Below the pieces are notes generated by a model that ran no database searches, was not told where the DNA came from, and was given only the letters and a program-made list of their open reading frames with translations. A DNA stretch of 64,000 nucleotides. It comes from JARBUG01 sp035628915. Lineage in GTDB: Bacteria > Bacillota > Sulfobacillia > Symbiobacteriales > Symbiobacteriaceae. Shown piece after piece: positions 26,423 to 35,238 of the stretch. Position 1 is the stretch's first letter. Every line of letters begins with the position of its first letter. A program made the translations under genes and the position numbers. Location of the stretch: assembly GCA_035628915.1 (NCBI GenBank), contig DASPIW010000052.1, forward strand, positions 62,001 through 126,000. The letters run 5' to 3'.

Positions 26423-26446
26423 GGAGCGGGCTCGTTGGCCCGCTCC
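26423..26446 (-). terminator. Hairpin after the ABC-2 permease gene
   Basis: GGAGCGGGC pairs with GCCCGCTCC around a six-base loop, just past the stop of the ABC-2 operon. There is no T-tract on the minus strand, so it may act as an RNA-stabilising end rather than a classical terminator. Confidence 0.45.
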
Positions 26447-26457
26447 TTCCCGCGTTT

Positions 26458-27243
26458 TCAGTTGCGCATCATCATCAAGTTGCCGGACTCATACCGCCGC
26501 AATCCGGCCCGGAATAGCAGCACCCCTGATCCCAGGAAGACTGCAGCTCCGGCCAGCAGCTCCAGGAACGGAACCAACTGCACTTCCCTCACCAGTTCCA
26601 CCGGCAGCGTGGTGATAAATCCGGCCGGGAGGATGGTAATAAGCAGAAACTTGACAGTGTTATCGAAGATCGTGGTCGGATAGGTGGCGAAGTGGATGAT
26701 CGTGTTCATTACCTGTGCGGAGATCCCTTCCGACTGGCCGAGGAAGAAGGCGAGCGACCCCGTCAGCAAATAGCAGCCCGCCCACACGCATGCGGCCAGC
26801 AGGGAGACGACCAGAAAGACCAGCACCTTCATCCAGGTCAGTTTCACCATGATGACCAGGAGAAGTGGACCGAACAAGGCGTCGCCCAGGGCGGTCGGCC
26901 GGAACTGGCTGATCAGCAGGTGGAGCAGCACGTCCTTCGGCAGCGTGAGGTAGTAGTCCAGTTGGCCCTGCACCACGAGAGTCGGTATCCGCGCACAGTT
27001 GGAGAGAAACGCTGTCACAAGCCCGAGGCTGAACGCAACGGAGCACCACAGCACCAGCACATCTTCCAGCGTCCAACCTTTGAGGATGGGAAACTTCTCG
27101 AAATACAGCACCCAGAAGGCGACCCAGAGCGCGTCGTTGATCATCATGCCAAAGACCTGTGAGACGAACGACGTCCGGTACTCCATCGCAATGGCGATGT
27201 TGGCCTTCATGTACTCGCCGTATAGGCGTAAGAACTTACCCAC
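26458..27243 (-). CDS. ABC-2 type exporter permease subunit
   Basis: The protein of about 261 residues has six hydrophobic segments and resembles the ABC-2/DUF990 permeases that pair with a second permease and an ATPase. The GTG at 27243 stands nine bases after GGTGG and overlaps the end of the upstream permease gene; the ATG at 27252 is an alternative with poor spacing. The operon order ATPase-permease-permease fits exporters of drugs, lipids or cell-surface glycans; the substrate is unknown. Confidence 0.82.
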   Translation of the reverse strand: MGKFLRLYGEYMKANIAIAMEYRTSFVSQVFGMMINDALWVAFWVLYFEKFPILKGWTLEDVLVLWCSVAFSLGLVTAFLSNCARIPTLVVQGQLDYYLTLPKDVLLHLLISQFRPTALGDALFGPLLLVIMVKLTWMKVLVFLVVSLLAACVWAGCYLLTGSLAFFLGQSEGISAQVMNTIIHFATYPTTIFDNTVKFLLITILPAGFITTLPVELVREVQLVPFLELLAGAAVFLGSGVLLFRAGLRRYESGNLMMMRN

Positions 27244-28036
27244 CGTTGACATCCACCTTTCGCACGCCCAGCCGGTAAATACCGGCGCAGACCACGCCGA
27301 AGACCAGCGCCCATATGAGTTGCGACTGCAGCAGCGCCCTAGCCTCCTGCCAGGAGAACTTGACAAACAGGCGCGCCGGCCCGGCGATCATGTACCGAAA
27401 GGGCAGAACCTCCACAATCCGGCGTACTGCGTCCGGGTAGAGTTCCACGGGCAGCAGCATCCCGCCGAGGATCCACTTGACCCGGTCGAAGACGAAGTAA
27501 AGCCCGGCGACGTCCTCCATCCAGAACGCGGCCAGCCCGATGGTGGCGTTGTAGCAGAAGTTGACGCCCATGGTGACCAGCCAGACGGTGAAGAAAACAG
27601 GAATCCCTTCCCACCGGAAGCCAAAGCCGCCGATCAGCAGGTAGACCGTCAAGCCTGCGGTAAGAGCGGCCGTAGCCAGGCGGATCAGGCCGTCGCCCAG
27701 GTACGAGCTGAAGTGAAACAGCAGGTAGCTGTAAGGCTTGTTCAAACGGATGGCCAGATCGCCCGATTTGACGTCCTCCTCGATCAGAGAGTGGATGCGC
27801 GGTGCCGAAGTCACAATCAACTCGGTCGCGACCAGATACCAGATCATCTCGTTCAGCGAGTATCCGCCGATCTCGCCCCTGCCGCCGGCGCCGTAGGTCA
27901 CCTTCCAGAGCTGGACGAAGACGAACATGACCACGACCAGGAACCAGGTGGAGACCAGCTGATCCCACAGGTAGGCCCAACGGGACCGAACGTTGATCCG
28001 GGCGACTTCGAGGTACTTGAGCAGCCGCTTGGTCAT
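27236..28036 (-). CDS. ABC-2 type exporter permease subunit
   Basis: The 266-residue membrane protein has six predicted segments, with the ABC-2 region RIHSLIEEDVKSGDLAIRLNKP in its cytoplasmic part (written here as its start and end only: RIHSL to LNKP). The start overlaps the ATPase stop by four bases, and the end overlaps the next permease start. It forms a heterodimer with the 27243 product, by inference from gene order. Confidence 0.84.
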   Translation of the reverse strand: MTKRLLKYLEVARINVRSRWAYLWDQLVSTWFLVVVMFVFVQLWKVTYGAGGRGEIGGYSLNEMIWYLVATELIVTSAPRIHSLIEEDVKSGDLAIRLNKPYSYLLFHFSSYLGDGLIRLATAALTAGLTVYLLIGGFGFRWEGIPVFFTVWLVTMGVNFCYNATIGLAAFWMEDVAGLYFVFDRVKWILGGMLLPVELYPDAVRRIVEVLPFRYMIAGPARLFVKFSWQEARALLQSQLIWALVFGVVCAGIYRLGVRKVDVNGG

Positions 28037-29025
28037 GCCGGCTCACTCCTCCCCCGGTAAATCGCCGCGATAATCTCCTCCATGGGCGGGTTTTGAATGG
28101 TGATATCCTGGACCCCATAGTTGCGCAGAATCTCGCCGACCACCACATCGATCGGCGAAACGGCGGTGTCGACCCCGATTTTGACGCCATAACCTTTGGT
28201 CTTGATGACCGTAACGCCTGGCAGGTGCAGCTTCCCGTCAAAGGGTGCGGCCAGCTTCAGGTCGATCTCCCGGCTCTTCATATAGTCGCGCCGCAGGGCA
28301 TTGACCGTGTCGTCCAGGATCATCTGGCCGTGGTTGATGATGACCACCCGCTTGCACAGATGCTCGATGTCGCCCGCATCGTGCGAAGTGAGGAAGACCG
28401 TCACCCCCTCCTCCTTGTTGGCGCGCCGGATCAGGTCCCGGATCGCCGCCTTGGCCACCGGGTCCAGACCAATGGTCGGTTCGTCCAGGAAAATGATCTC
28501 CGGGCGGTGCAGGAGGCTCGCGGCGATTTCGCAGCGCATGCGCTGACCAAGGGAGAGCTTGCGAGCGGCCGTGTGGATCAGATCCTCCAGCTCGAACAGC
28601 TCCACCAGCTGCGCCCGGCGCTTGAGGTACTCGGCCCAGTCCAGTTCGTATATGCGGGCAAGCAGGTTGAACGTATCGACCGGCGGCAGGTGGAGCCAGA
28701 GCTGGGACTTCTGTCCGAAGACCGAACCGATGCGGAACGCGAGCTTCTGCCGCTGCTTCCAGGGGGTACAGCCAAGCACGGACGCCTCGCCCGCCGTCGG
28801 GTGGAGGATGCCCGTGAGCATCTTGATGGTGGTGGATTTGCCGGCGCCGTTGGGGCCGATGAAGGCCAGCGCCTCCCCTTTGGCAACGCTCAGGTCGAGG
28901 GCCTTTACCGCTTCGACCTGGGTGGTCCGGGGGCGGAAGGCGGCGACAAAGCGGGCCCAGCCGCCTTCCGGCTTCTGCTGGACGGAAAAGAGCTTGCGGA
29001 GTCCTCGGAGTTCGATCACCGTCAT
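28033..29025 (-). CDS. ABC-2 exporter ATP-binding protein
   Basis: The 330-residue protein has Walker A GPNGAGKSTTIKML, a signature written LSLGQRMRCEIAASLL (Gly-Gln in place of the more usual Gly-Gly-Gln), Walker B IIFLDEPTIGLD, and switch histidine in LTSHDAGDIEHL. About 30 residues are inserted between the first strand and Walker A, a feature of the ATPases that go with DUF990-type permeases. It starts the three-gene operon. Confidence 0.9.
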   Translation of the reverse strand: MTVIELRGLRKLFSVQQKPEGGWARFVAAFRPRTTQVEAVKALDLSVAKGEALAFIGPNGAGKSTTIKMLTGILHPTAGEASVLGCTPWKQRQKLAFRIGSVFGQKSQLWLHLPPVDTFNLLARIYELDWAEYLKRRAQLVELFELEDLIHTAARKLSLGQRMRCEIAASLLHRPEIIFLDEPTIGLDPVAKAAIRDLIRRANKEEGVTVFLTSHDAGDIEHLCKRVVIINHGQMILDDTVNALRRDYMKSREIDLKLAAPFDGKLHLPGVTVIKTKGYGVKIGVDTAVSPIDVVVGEILRNYGVQDITIQNPPMEEIIAAIYRGRSEPA

Positions 29026-29104
29026 CGTGGGTCATCCCTCTCTGTGCAGGGGTATTGCCATGTGAGACGCTCTTCGCCTACCAGAAGTTCCATGATTGCA
29101 TAAG

Positions 29105-29131
29105 AAAATCCCCCTGTCGGCCAGGGGGATT
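29105..29131 (-). terminator. Terminator after the nucleotidyltransferase gene
   Basis: A perfect 10-bp stem (29107-29116 with 29122-29131) with a five-base loop is followed on the minus strand by T-rich sequence. Confidence 0.75.
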
Positions 29132-29136
29132 GCAAT

Positions 29137-29841
29137 CTAGTGGGGCCCGACGTCCGAATCCCAGACGCCAATCCGACCACCGTGCGGCGCCAGGACTCGG
29201 TCGACCAGCGTATGGGCCAGGTGCCGGTCCATGCCGCCGGCAAAGAACGTCCGGGCCATGCGGCCCAGTTCGGGATCATGCCGCTCCACATACGCGATCA
29301 GACGCTTCGGCTTATCGCCCCACAGCCGGTTCAGCGCACAGAACGCCTCCAGGCACTGCTGCACCAGCAGCGCTCCGAGCAGCCGTTCGTCGGCTGGCTG
29401 GCCGGCCACATCTTCCAGGTCCTTGTCCAGGTCGGTCAGACGGTAACGCCAGCGGTCCACCTCGGCGGCGGTCGGGGCGGGGGGGCCGTCTTCCAGCTTG
29501 CGGCGTGCCAGGGTGCCCAGCTCGGCCACGGCGCCGGTGCGGTCCAGCAGCGCCTGGCCCGTGGCAAAACCGTGAAGAATCACCACGTTCCCCTGCTCCA
29601 GTTTCTCCTGCCAGAACGCCTGCGGGGCGAAATGCACCTCCACCTCGACACCTGCGTACCGCCGCAGGGAGATGTGCGAAGAGTAGCGCTCCCCCTGCCG
29701 GATCACGTAAAGATCGAGGTCTGACGTAGGACCGGCGGTACCCGCCAGTGCGGATCCAAAGAACAGAATGCCCTCCACACCCTCTGCCGCCTGCAGCTCA
29801 TCGACTGCCATATCCAGTGCCGATTGAAAGCGCCAGGGCAT
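29137..29841 (-). CDS. Nucleotidyltransferase domain protein
   Basis: The 234-residue protein has the polymerase-beta-like motif FFGSALAGTAGPTSDLDLYV near residue 28 (Gly-Ser and Asp-x-Asp metal ligands) and a third acidic residue in VEVEVHF. The C-terminal half is helical, like kanamycin-nucleotidyltransferase or HEPN-type partners (LLVQQCLEAFCAL). The ATG at 29841 has GAGGAGGGA eight bases before. It could modify a small molecule or be an antitoxin-like protein; no partner gene was seen. Confidence 0.75.
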   Translation of the reverse strand: MPWRFQSALDMAVDELQAAEGVEGILFFGSALAGTAGPTSDLDLYVIRQGERYSSHISLRRYAGVEVEVHFAPQAFWQEKLEQGNVVILHGFATGQALLDRTGAVAELGTLARRKLEDGPPAPTAAEVDRWRYRLTDLDKDLEDVAGQPADERLLGALLVQQCLEAFCALNRLWGDKPKRLIAYVERHDPELGRMARTFFAGGMDRHLAHTLVDRVLAPHGGRIGVWDSDVGPH

Positions 29842-29852
29842 ACTCTTCGTCC

Positions 29853-29956
29853 CTCCTCGTTTCGTCAGGCTCGAACCGTTCCCGTCGGCCAGGAGGTACG
29901 GACGGAAACGGTCCGACCCTTCCTTCAACTCCTCGTTTCGTCAGGCTCGAACCGTT
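29853..29956. repeat. Pair of 28-base direct repeats plus an inverted repeat
   Basis: The sequence beginning CTCCTCGTTTCGTCAGGCTC occurs identically at 29853-29880 and 29929-29956, 76 bases apart. Between and after them, CGGACGGAAACGGT (29899 on) is inverted as ACCGTTTCCGTCCG (29951 on). The array lies in the untranslated leader of the nucleotidyltransferase gene and includes its ribosome site in one copy. Confidence 0.7.
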
Positions 29957-29971
29957 TCCGTCCGTAACTCC

Positions 29972-30553
29972 TCACAGCCTCACGGAAACGTATCCCCACT
30001 CCGTCGCCAGCCCGTCGACCGGAATGTCGTGCGAATCACGCGGCAGCTCTTGCGTTACCTGAAATCCGTACGCAAGGCCGATCAGAACGGCGCCCGGGTT
30101 CGCCGTGCGAACAGCGGGCAGAAGCCGGTCATAGTAGCCCCCGCCGTAGCCCAACCGCCCACCGGAGCGGTCAAAGGCGACGCCGGGCACCACTACCAGA
30201 TCGATCGCTCGCGGTGCAACCACGGGCCACTCGGGACGGGGTTCCAAAATGCCATAGGCGCCCCCGGCCAGCGTTGCGGGTTCGCCGCTGTAGGAATGCA
30301 GCACAAGCCCTTTGGGCTGCCTGACCACTCTGGGCAGGGCCAGCCGCTTGCCGGCGCCCGCCGCTGCACGGGCAATAACTTCCGTCGCTACTTCGCCACG
30401 AAACGGCATATAGATCAGAACCGTTTCCGCCCTGGCAAACGGCGGCGACCCGATCAGCGCCTCCTGGGCGGCCGCGGACATCGCATCCTGCTCCGATGCC
30501 GTCAGGGCCGCACGCAGGTCCATCATCCGCCTGCGAATATCGCTTTTCTCCAT
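29972..30553 (-). CDS. 5-formyltetrahydrofolate cyclo-ligase
   Basis: This enzyme converts 5-formyl-THF to 5,10-methenyl-THF with ATP. The 193-residue protein has the N-terminal KSDIRRRMMDLR, central PEWPVVAPRAIDLVVVPG, and the signature GGRLGYGGGYYDR, which binds the nucleotide and folate. Length is typical for the family. The ATG has only a weak ribosome site. Confidence 0.93.
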   Translation of the reverse strand: MEKSDIRRRMMDLRAALTASEQDAMSAAAQEALIGSPPFARAETVLIYMPFRGEVATEVIARAAAGAGKRLALPRVVRQPKGLVLHSYSGEPATLAGGAYGILEPRPEWPVVAPRAIDLVVVPGVAFDRSGGRLGYGGGYYDRLLPAVRTANPGAVLIGLAYGFQVTQELPRDSHDIPVDGLATEWGYVSVRL

Positions 30554-30597
30554 AGGGATGGCAAGGACCGGGCTGTACCCGGTCCCCTCATTGCTCC

Positions 30598-30945
30598 TTA
30601 CTCGACAATCTCAGAAAAGTGGACCACCGTTACCACCGAATCCAGGGTAATGGGGCTCTTGTAGATCTGGTCCAGGAATTCCACGGCATCCTGCGGGGTC
30701 TGCATTTCCGGGTTTTCCCCCTGCAGATCCTCCAGGGTGAGGTCCCGGATCTTCTTGACGCGGACCTGGTCGATCATCGCGGTAAAGACCTTCTTGCGAG
30801 GCTTGAACTTGTCGCCGTACGTAACCAGTACCACGTCGCCATCCTGGTATTTGTATGTTTTGTCTCCGAGGCGAATGGTGCAGGTCTTGTCGCGACTGAC
30901 CAAAAACCCATGGTACACCGAGGAGTAAAAGTTCAGAGCTCTCAT
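30598..30945 (-). CDS. PUA/ASCH-like small protein, unknown function
   Basis: The 115-residue protein reads like an ASCH or PUA-fold domain: an early Lys/Arg-rich strand with RDKTCTIRLGDK, then YQDGDVVLVTYGD, then a strand VFTAMIDQVRVKKI. ASCH proteins bind RNA or modified nucleosides; no catalytic set can be named here. GGAGG precedes the ATG. The gene is alone between the cyclo-ligase and the carboxylase operon. Confidence 0.65.
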   Translation of the reverse strand: MRALNFYSSVYHGFLVSRDKTCTIRLGDKTYKYQDGDVVLVTYGDKFKPRKKVFTAMIDQVRVKKIRDLTLEDLQGENPEMQTPQDAVEFLDQIYKSPITLDSVVTVVHFSEIVE

Positions 30946-31096
30946 GATGGCCCTCCTATCAAAATGGCCCCCACTGTCGAAAACTGCGCCACAATGCCTG
31001 GAATTCTACTATAGACGGTCTTGTTCCTCTTGTAAAGAACAGGGAGAGTCAAGTGTACTCCCCCTCGGTCACTATTAGGGGAGTCACAGAAATCAC

Positions 31097-31129
31097 AAGG
31101 GCCGGCTCTCACGAGGAGAGACGGCCCCC
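31097..31129 (-). terminator. Hairpin after the biotin carboxylase gene
   Basis: GGGCCG and CTCTC arms pair with GAGAG and CGGCCC arms with single-base bulges; T-rich sequence follows on the minus strand. It closes the methylmalonyl-CoA operon. Confidence 0.55.
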
Positions 31130-31135
31130 TGGCGA

Positions 31136-32509
31136 TCACTTCATGCCGAGGAATCCTTCGAGCCACTCGGTGGAGAACCGGCCGGCCCGGAAGTCCTCCG
31201 AGTCCAGAATCCGCTGGTGGACGGGAATCGTCGTCTTGATTCCCTCAATTTTGAACTCGCCCAGGGCCCGCTCCATCTTCTCGATGGCATCCTCACGGCT
31301 TTCTCCCCAGACAATCAGCTTTCCGACCAGCGAGTCATAGAAAGGCATGACCTTAAAGCCCGGATAGAGCATGCCGTCCCAGCGGGTCCAGGGGCCGCCC
31401 GGCACTTCCAGCGAGCTGATGGTGCCGGTGCTGGGGAAGAGCCGGTTGTCCGGATCCTCCGAGTTGATGCGGCACTCGATGGCATGGCCCCGCACATGGA
31501 CATCTTCCTGCTTCCACCGGAGGGGCTGTCCCGCTGCAATCCGGATCTGCTCCTTGACGATGTCAATGCCGGTGATCGCTTCCGTAACGGGATGCTCCAC
31601 CTGAATCCGGGTGTTCATCTCCAGGAAATAGAACTCCCCGGTCTTCTCGTCGTACATCAACTCAACGGTGCCGGCGTTGTCATAATTGACCGCCTGGGCC
31701 GCTTTGACCGCCGCCTCGTGGATCTGGTTCCGGGTCTCTGCGGGGATGGTGGCGGCAGGAGCCTCCTCCAGGATCTTCTGGCGGCGCCGCTGCAGGGAGC
31801 ACTCGCGTTCATGCAGGTGGATCACGTTGCCATGCCTGTCGCCCAGAATCTGCACTTCGATATGCCGGCCGACCTCGATGAACTTCTCCACGAAAATCTC
31901 GGCGTTGCCGAAGGCGGCGCCAGCTTCGCTGGCCGCTTTTTCGAGGTTGGTAGTGAGTTCTGCGGCGTTCCGGGCGATGCGGATGCCGCGGCCGCCGCCG
32001 CCGGCGGTCGCCTTGATCAGCACCGGGTAGCCGATGCGCTCAGCCACTTCGAGCGCTTCGACGTCGCTGTGAACGAGACCCTCGGAACCGGGGACCGTCG
32101 GCACGCCGGCCTTCTTCATCAGCGCCTTGGAGGTATCCTTAAGGCCCATGGCACGAATCGCTTCCGGAGAGGGTCCAATAAAGGTAATGTTCCAGTTTCT
32201 GCAGACTTCCGCAAAAAACGGGTTCTCAGCCAGGAACCCATAGCCGGGATGGATGGCATCCGCCCCGGCTGAAGTCGCTGCCGTGATAATGGCCGGCACA
32301 GACAGGTAGCTCTGGTTCGACGGAGCCGGACCGATGTAGCAGGCCTCGTCAGCCAGACGGACATGCAAGGCGTCCTTATCGGCTTCGGAGTAGACGGCCA
32401 CCGTCTTGACGCCAAGTTCGCGGCAGGCCCGGATGATCCGGATCGCGATCTCGCCGCGGTTGGCAATGAGTACCTTCTTAAACAGCGGCTTGTTAACGGC
32501 CACGCTCAC
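31136..32509 (-). CDS. accC: Biotin carboxylase subunit of acyl-CoA carboxylase
   Basis: The enzyme carboxylates biotin on its carrier with ATP and bicarbonate. The 457-residue protein has FKKVLIANRGEIAIRI, the ATP-grasp glycine-rich loop KATAGGGGRGIRIA, the metal-binding EMNTRIQVEHPVTE, and the C-terminal biotin carboxylase domain. Because it lies last in a cluster with a carboxyltransferase, epimerase and methylmalonyl-CoA mutase, propionyl-CoA carboxylation is more likely than fatty-acid synthesis. Start is GTG with GGGGAGG before it; a second GTG six bases on is possible. Confidence 0.93.
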   Translation of the reverse strand: MSVAVNKPLFKKVLIANRGEIAIRIIRACRELGVKTVAVYSEADKDALHVRLADEACYIGPAPSNQSYLSVPAIITAATSAGADAIHPGYGFLAENPFFAEVCRNWNITFIGPSPEAIRAMGLKDTSKALMKKAGVPTVPGSEGLVHSDVEALEVAERIGYPVLIKATAGGGGRGIRIARNAAELTTNLEKAASEAGAAFGNAEIFVEKFIEVGRHIEVQILGDRHGNVIHLHERECSLQRRRQKILEEAPAATIPAETRNQIHEAAVKAAQAVNYDNAGTVELMYDEKTGEFYFLEMNTRIQVEHPVTEAITGIDIVKEQIRIAAGQPLRWKQEDVHVRGHAIECRINSEDPDNRLFPSTGTISSLEVPGGPWTRWDGMLYPGFKVMPFYDSLVGKLIVWGESREDAIEKMERALGEFKIEGIKTTIPVHQRILDSEDFRAGRFSTEWLEGFLGMK

Positions 32510-32567
32510 TCTACCTCCCCCAAGGTATAAGACTACCCTTTTCTATTGGAGACGGGTCTCTTTATGT

Positions 32568-32777
32568 CTACCGGGACCGGAAACCGAACTGACGGCGGCT
32601 CAGATGCGCATCCAGCACGCCGGCCTTGGCCCAGATGCTCTGCAGGGGCGCCCCTGCCCCCTCTGGCGTGACGCTCTTGAGCACGAACTGGTCCAGGGGC
32701 TTATCCAGGTAGCACGCGATCGCAGCGGTAATGGCCGCGACGACTTCCAAGGGCAGGCTGACCTGCGAGTGTTCCAC
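32568..32777 (-). CDS. Small accessory subunit candidate of the acyl-CoA carboxylase/decarboxylase
   Basis: The 69-residue protein contains the hydrophobic-alanine stretch EVVAAITAAIACYL, similar in style to the C-terminus of methylmalonyl-CoA decarboxylase delta and epsilon subunits, which help assemble the complex. It has no transmembrane segment of the delta type. The GTG start has a GGGGGG ribosome site, and it sits between the biotin carrier and biotin carboxylase genes, 14 bases from the former. Assignment is by context and resemblance. Confidence 0.6.
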   Translation of the reverse strand: MEHSQVSLPLEVVAAITAAIACYLDKPLDQFVLKSVTPEGAGAPLQSIWAKAGVLDAHLSRRQFGFRSR

Positions 32778-32791
32778 GAATGCCAGCCCCC

Positions 32792-33235
32792 CTAACCGAT
32801 GACAATCAGCGGATCGCCAAGGCTGACAGCCGTACCCTTATCGACGAGGATCTCCTTGACGACGCCGGCCACCGGCGAGGAGATGTCGTTCTCCATCTTC
32901 ATCGCTTCGAGCACAAGCAGGATATCTCCCTGTTTCACCGTCTGACCCACTTCCACCTTCACGCCGACGATCATGCCGGGCAGGGGTGCGGGAACGGCCT
33001 GGCCTTCACCCGCGGCCGCCTTCTTGGCGGGAGCGGGAGCGGGCGCCGCGGCAGCCGGCGCAGGGGCCGGTGCTGCAGGCGCAGCGGCGGGCGCCGGGGC
33101 GGGAGCGGCGTGGGCCCGGGCCGGTGCAGCGGCGACCGGCGCAGCAGCAACAGGTGCGGCAGCAGCAGCTCCCACTTCTTCAACCTCTACGTTGTATGTG
33201 GTACCACCGATGGTAACACGAAACTTCCTGGCCAT
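32792..33235 (-). CDS. Biotin carboxyl carrier protein
   Basis: The 147-residue protein has an N-terminal segment with FRVTIGGTTYNVEVEEV, a flexible Ala/Pro linker of about 50 residues, and a C-terminal biotinyl domain with the biotinylation site EAMKMEND (the central lysine). It shuttles carboxybiotin between the carboxylase and carboxyltransferase. The arrangement matches the carrier (gamma) subunits of methylmalonyl-CoA or oxaloacetate decarboxylases. Confidence 0.95.
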   Translation of the reverse strand: MARKFRVTIGGTTYNVEVEEVGAAAAAPVAAAPVAAAPARAHAAPAPAPAAAPAAPAPAPAAAAPAPAPAKKAAAGEGQAVPAPLPGMIVGVKVEVGQTVKQGDILLVLEAMKMENDISSPVAGVVKEILVDKGTAVSLGDPLIVIG

Positions 33236-33259
33236 ATCGGTATGTCGCGCCTCCTGAGT

Positions 33260-34807
33260 TTACACGGGGAAGTTCCCGTGCTTCTTGGCGGGCCGGGTCT
33301 CCCGCTTGGTCTCCATGCCGGCAAGGGCCGCCGCAAGGTGACGGCGGGTCTCCCGGGGATCGATCACCGCTTCGACAAAGCCACGGGCGGCAGCCATGAA
33401 CGGCGTGTTGAACTTCTCTTTGTAATCCGCCACCCATTGCGCCTTGGCGGCAGCCGGGTCTTCCACGTTGGGGCCGGGCTTGAACAGAATGTTCGCCGCA
33501 CCGTCGGCGCCCATGACGGCGATTTCGGCCAGCGGCCACGCCATGACAAAGTCAGCGCCGAGGGACTGGGCGCACATGGCCAGGTACGCACCGCCATAGG
33601 CCTTGCGGATGATGACCACGAGCTTGGGTACGGTCGCTTCGCAGTACGCGTACAGCAGTTTCGCTCCGTGCCGGATGATGCCGCCGTGCTCCTGGTTGAC
33701 ACCCGGCAGATATCCCGGCGTGTCAACAAAGGTGATGACGGGGATGTTGAACGCATCGCAGAAGCGGATGAACCGGGAGGCCTTGTCGGAAGCGTGAATA
33801 TCGATGCAGCCGGCCATCACCTTCGCCTGGTTGGCGATGATGCCCACAGGCTTGCCTCCCATGCGGCCAAATCCGACGACCATGTTCTGGGCCCAGTAGG
33901 GCTGCACTTCAAAGAAATCGGCGTTGTCCAGGACGGCGCTGACGATGTCGCGCACGTCGTAGGGCTTGTTGGGATTCTCGGGTACGACGCTCAGCAGCCG
34001 CTCCTCCGCCCGGTCGATCGGGTCGGCGGTCGCAATGGTGGGGGCGTCGTCCACGTTGTTGGCCGGCAGGAAGGAGAGCAGCTTCTTGATCTGGGCGATG
34101 CACTCCCCTTCGGACGGAGCGGCAAAGTGCGCCACACCGGACTTGGAGGCGTGAGCCATGGCCCCGCCGAGCGCCTCGTGCGTCGTCTCCTCACGGGTGA
34201 CAGCCTTGATCACCTCGGGGCCGGTGATGTACATGTAGCTGGCCTTGTCCACCATGAAGATGAAGTCCGTCAGGCCGGGCGAATAGACGGCGCCGCCGGC
34301 GCACGGCCCCATGATCACGGAAATCTGGGGAATCACGCCGCTGGCGATGGTGTTGTTGAAGAAGATCTCGCCGTAGCCGTTCAGGGAATCGACATGCTCG
34401 TTGATCCGGGCACCGCCCGAATCCTGAATGCCGATGATGGGGCAGCCGGCCTTGAGGGCCAGGCGCTGGATTTTTACGATCTTTTGGGCATGCATTTCCC
34501 CCAGCGAGCCGCCCATCACGGTAAAGTCCTGGGAGAAGGCATACACCACGCGCCCGTCGACCCTGCCAAAGCCGGTCACGACGCCTTCGGCGGGGGTCTC
34601 CTTGCTCCCCATGCCCAGTTCCGTGCCGCGATGCTTGACAAACAGATCGGTCTCCGTGAAGGTGCCCGGATCGAAGAGCAGCTCAAGGCGCTCCCGAGCT
34701 GTCAGCTTCCCCTGCTCCTTCCGCTTGGCGAGGGCCTTTTCGCCGCCGCCGAGCTCCAGGCGGGATCTCGATTCCGCCAGTTGCTTGACCAGTTCCTCCA
34801 TGCTCAC
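33260..34807 (-). CDS. Propionyl-/methylmalonyl-CoA carboxyltransferase subunit
   Basis: The 515-residue protein is of the PccB/MmdA family, which transfers carboxyl between biotin and an acyl-CoA. Visible marks are RLELLFDPGTF, the oxyanion loops GGARINEHVDSL and SGGAR-type GPCAGGAVYSP, and the second-half motif YGGAYLAMC. Product direction (propionyl-CoA carboxylation or methylmalonyl-CoA decarboxylation) cannot be fixed; there is no sodium-pump beta subunit in the operon, which favours carboxylation. It follows the epimerase by 23 bases. Confidence 0.94.
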   Translation of the reverse strand: MSMEELVKQLAESRSRLELGGGEKALAKRKEQGKLTARERLELLFDPGTFTETDLFVKHRGTELGMGSKETPAEGVVTGFGRVDGRVVYAFSQDFTVMGGSLGEMHAQKIVKIQRLALKAGCPIIGIQDSGGARINEHVDSLNGYGEIFFNNTIASGVIPQISVIMGPCAGGAVYSPGLTDFIFMVDKASYMYITGPEVIKAVTREETTHEALGGAMAHASKSGVAHFAAPSEGECIAQIKKLLSFLPANNVDDAPTIATADPIDRAEERLLSVVPENPNKPYDVRDIVSAVLDNADFFEVQPYWAQNMVVGFGRMGGKPVGIIANQAKVMAGCIDIHASDKASRFIRFCDAFNIPVITFVDTPGYLPGVNQEHGGIIRHGAKLLYAYCEATVPKLVVIIRKAYGGAYLAMCAQSLGADFVMAWPLAEIAVMGADGAANILFKPGPNVEDPAAAKAQWVADYKEKFNTPFMAAARGFVEAVIDPRETRRHLAAALAGMETKRETRPAKKHGNFPV

Positions 34808-34830
34808 GGTGCTAAGTCACTCCTAAGGTG

Positions 34831-35238
34831 CTAATGCTTGGCCGGTTCCACCAGTTCGGTCAGAACGCCGCCCGTCGATTTTGGATGCAGGAAGCAGACC
34901 AGCGTGTGGTGGGCGCCGGGTTTGGGCTCCTCGCTCAAGAGGCGGAGCCCCTTGGCCTTGCACTCGGCCATGGCCGCCCGGATGTCCTCCACCTCGTAAG
35001 CCACGTGGTGCAGGCCTTCCCGGTTCGTGTCCAGAAACTTGGCGATGGGCGATTCCGCAGAAGTTGGCGCGAGCAGTTCGACCCGCGATTCGCCGACACT
35101 GAAGAACGCGACCTTTACCATCTGCGAGGCCACCTCTTCGGTGCCTTCAAAGTGCATGCCCATCTGATCGCGATAAATGGCGATCTGGGCATCCAGGTCC
35201 TTGACGGCAATCCCCAGGTGGTTGATCTTCTTCATCAT
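34831..35238 (-). CDS. mce: Methylmalonyl-CoA epimerase
   Basis: The 135-residue protein is a vicinal-oxygen-chelate fold enzyme that interconverts (R)- and (S)-methylmalonyl-CoA. It has the metal ligands in INHLGIAVKDLD, the HHVAYEVEDI motif and a C-terminal glutamate region (LTELVEPAK). AAGGAGG stands before tandem ATGs. It links the carboxyltransferase to the mutase in the propionate pathway. Confidence 0.94.
   Translation of the reverse strand: MMKKINHLGIAVKDLDAQIAIYRDQMGMHFEGTEEVASQMVKVAFFSVGESRVELLAPTSAESPIAKFLDTNREGLHHVAYEVEDIRAAMAECKAKGLRLLSEEPKPGAHHTLVCFLHPKSTGGVLTELVEPAKH

Noticed and set aside
29861..29885. GGCTCGAACC as a tRNA T-loop-like sequence
   Set aside because: No cloverleaf arms can be formed around it; it is part of the 28-base direct repeats.
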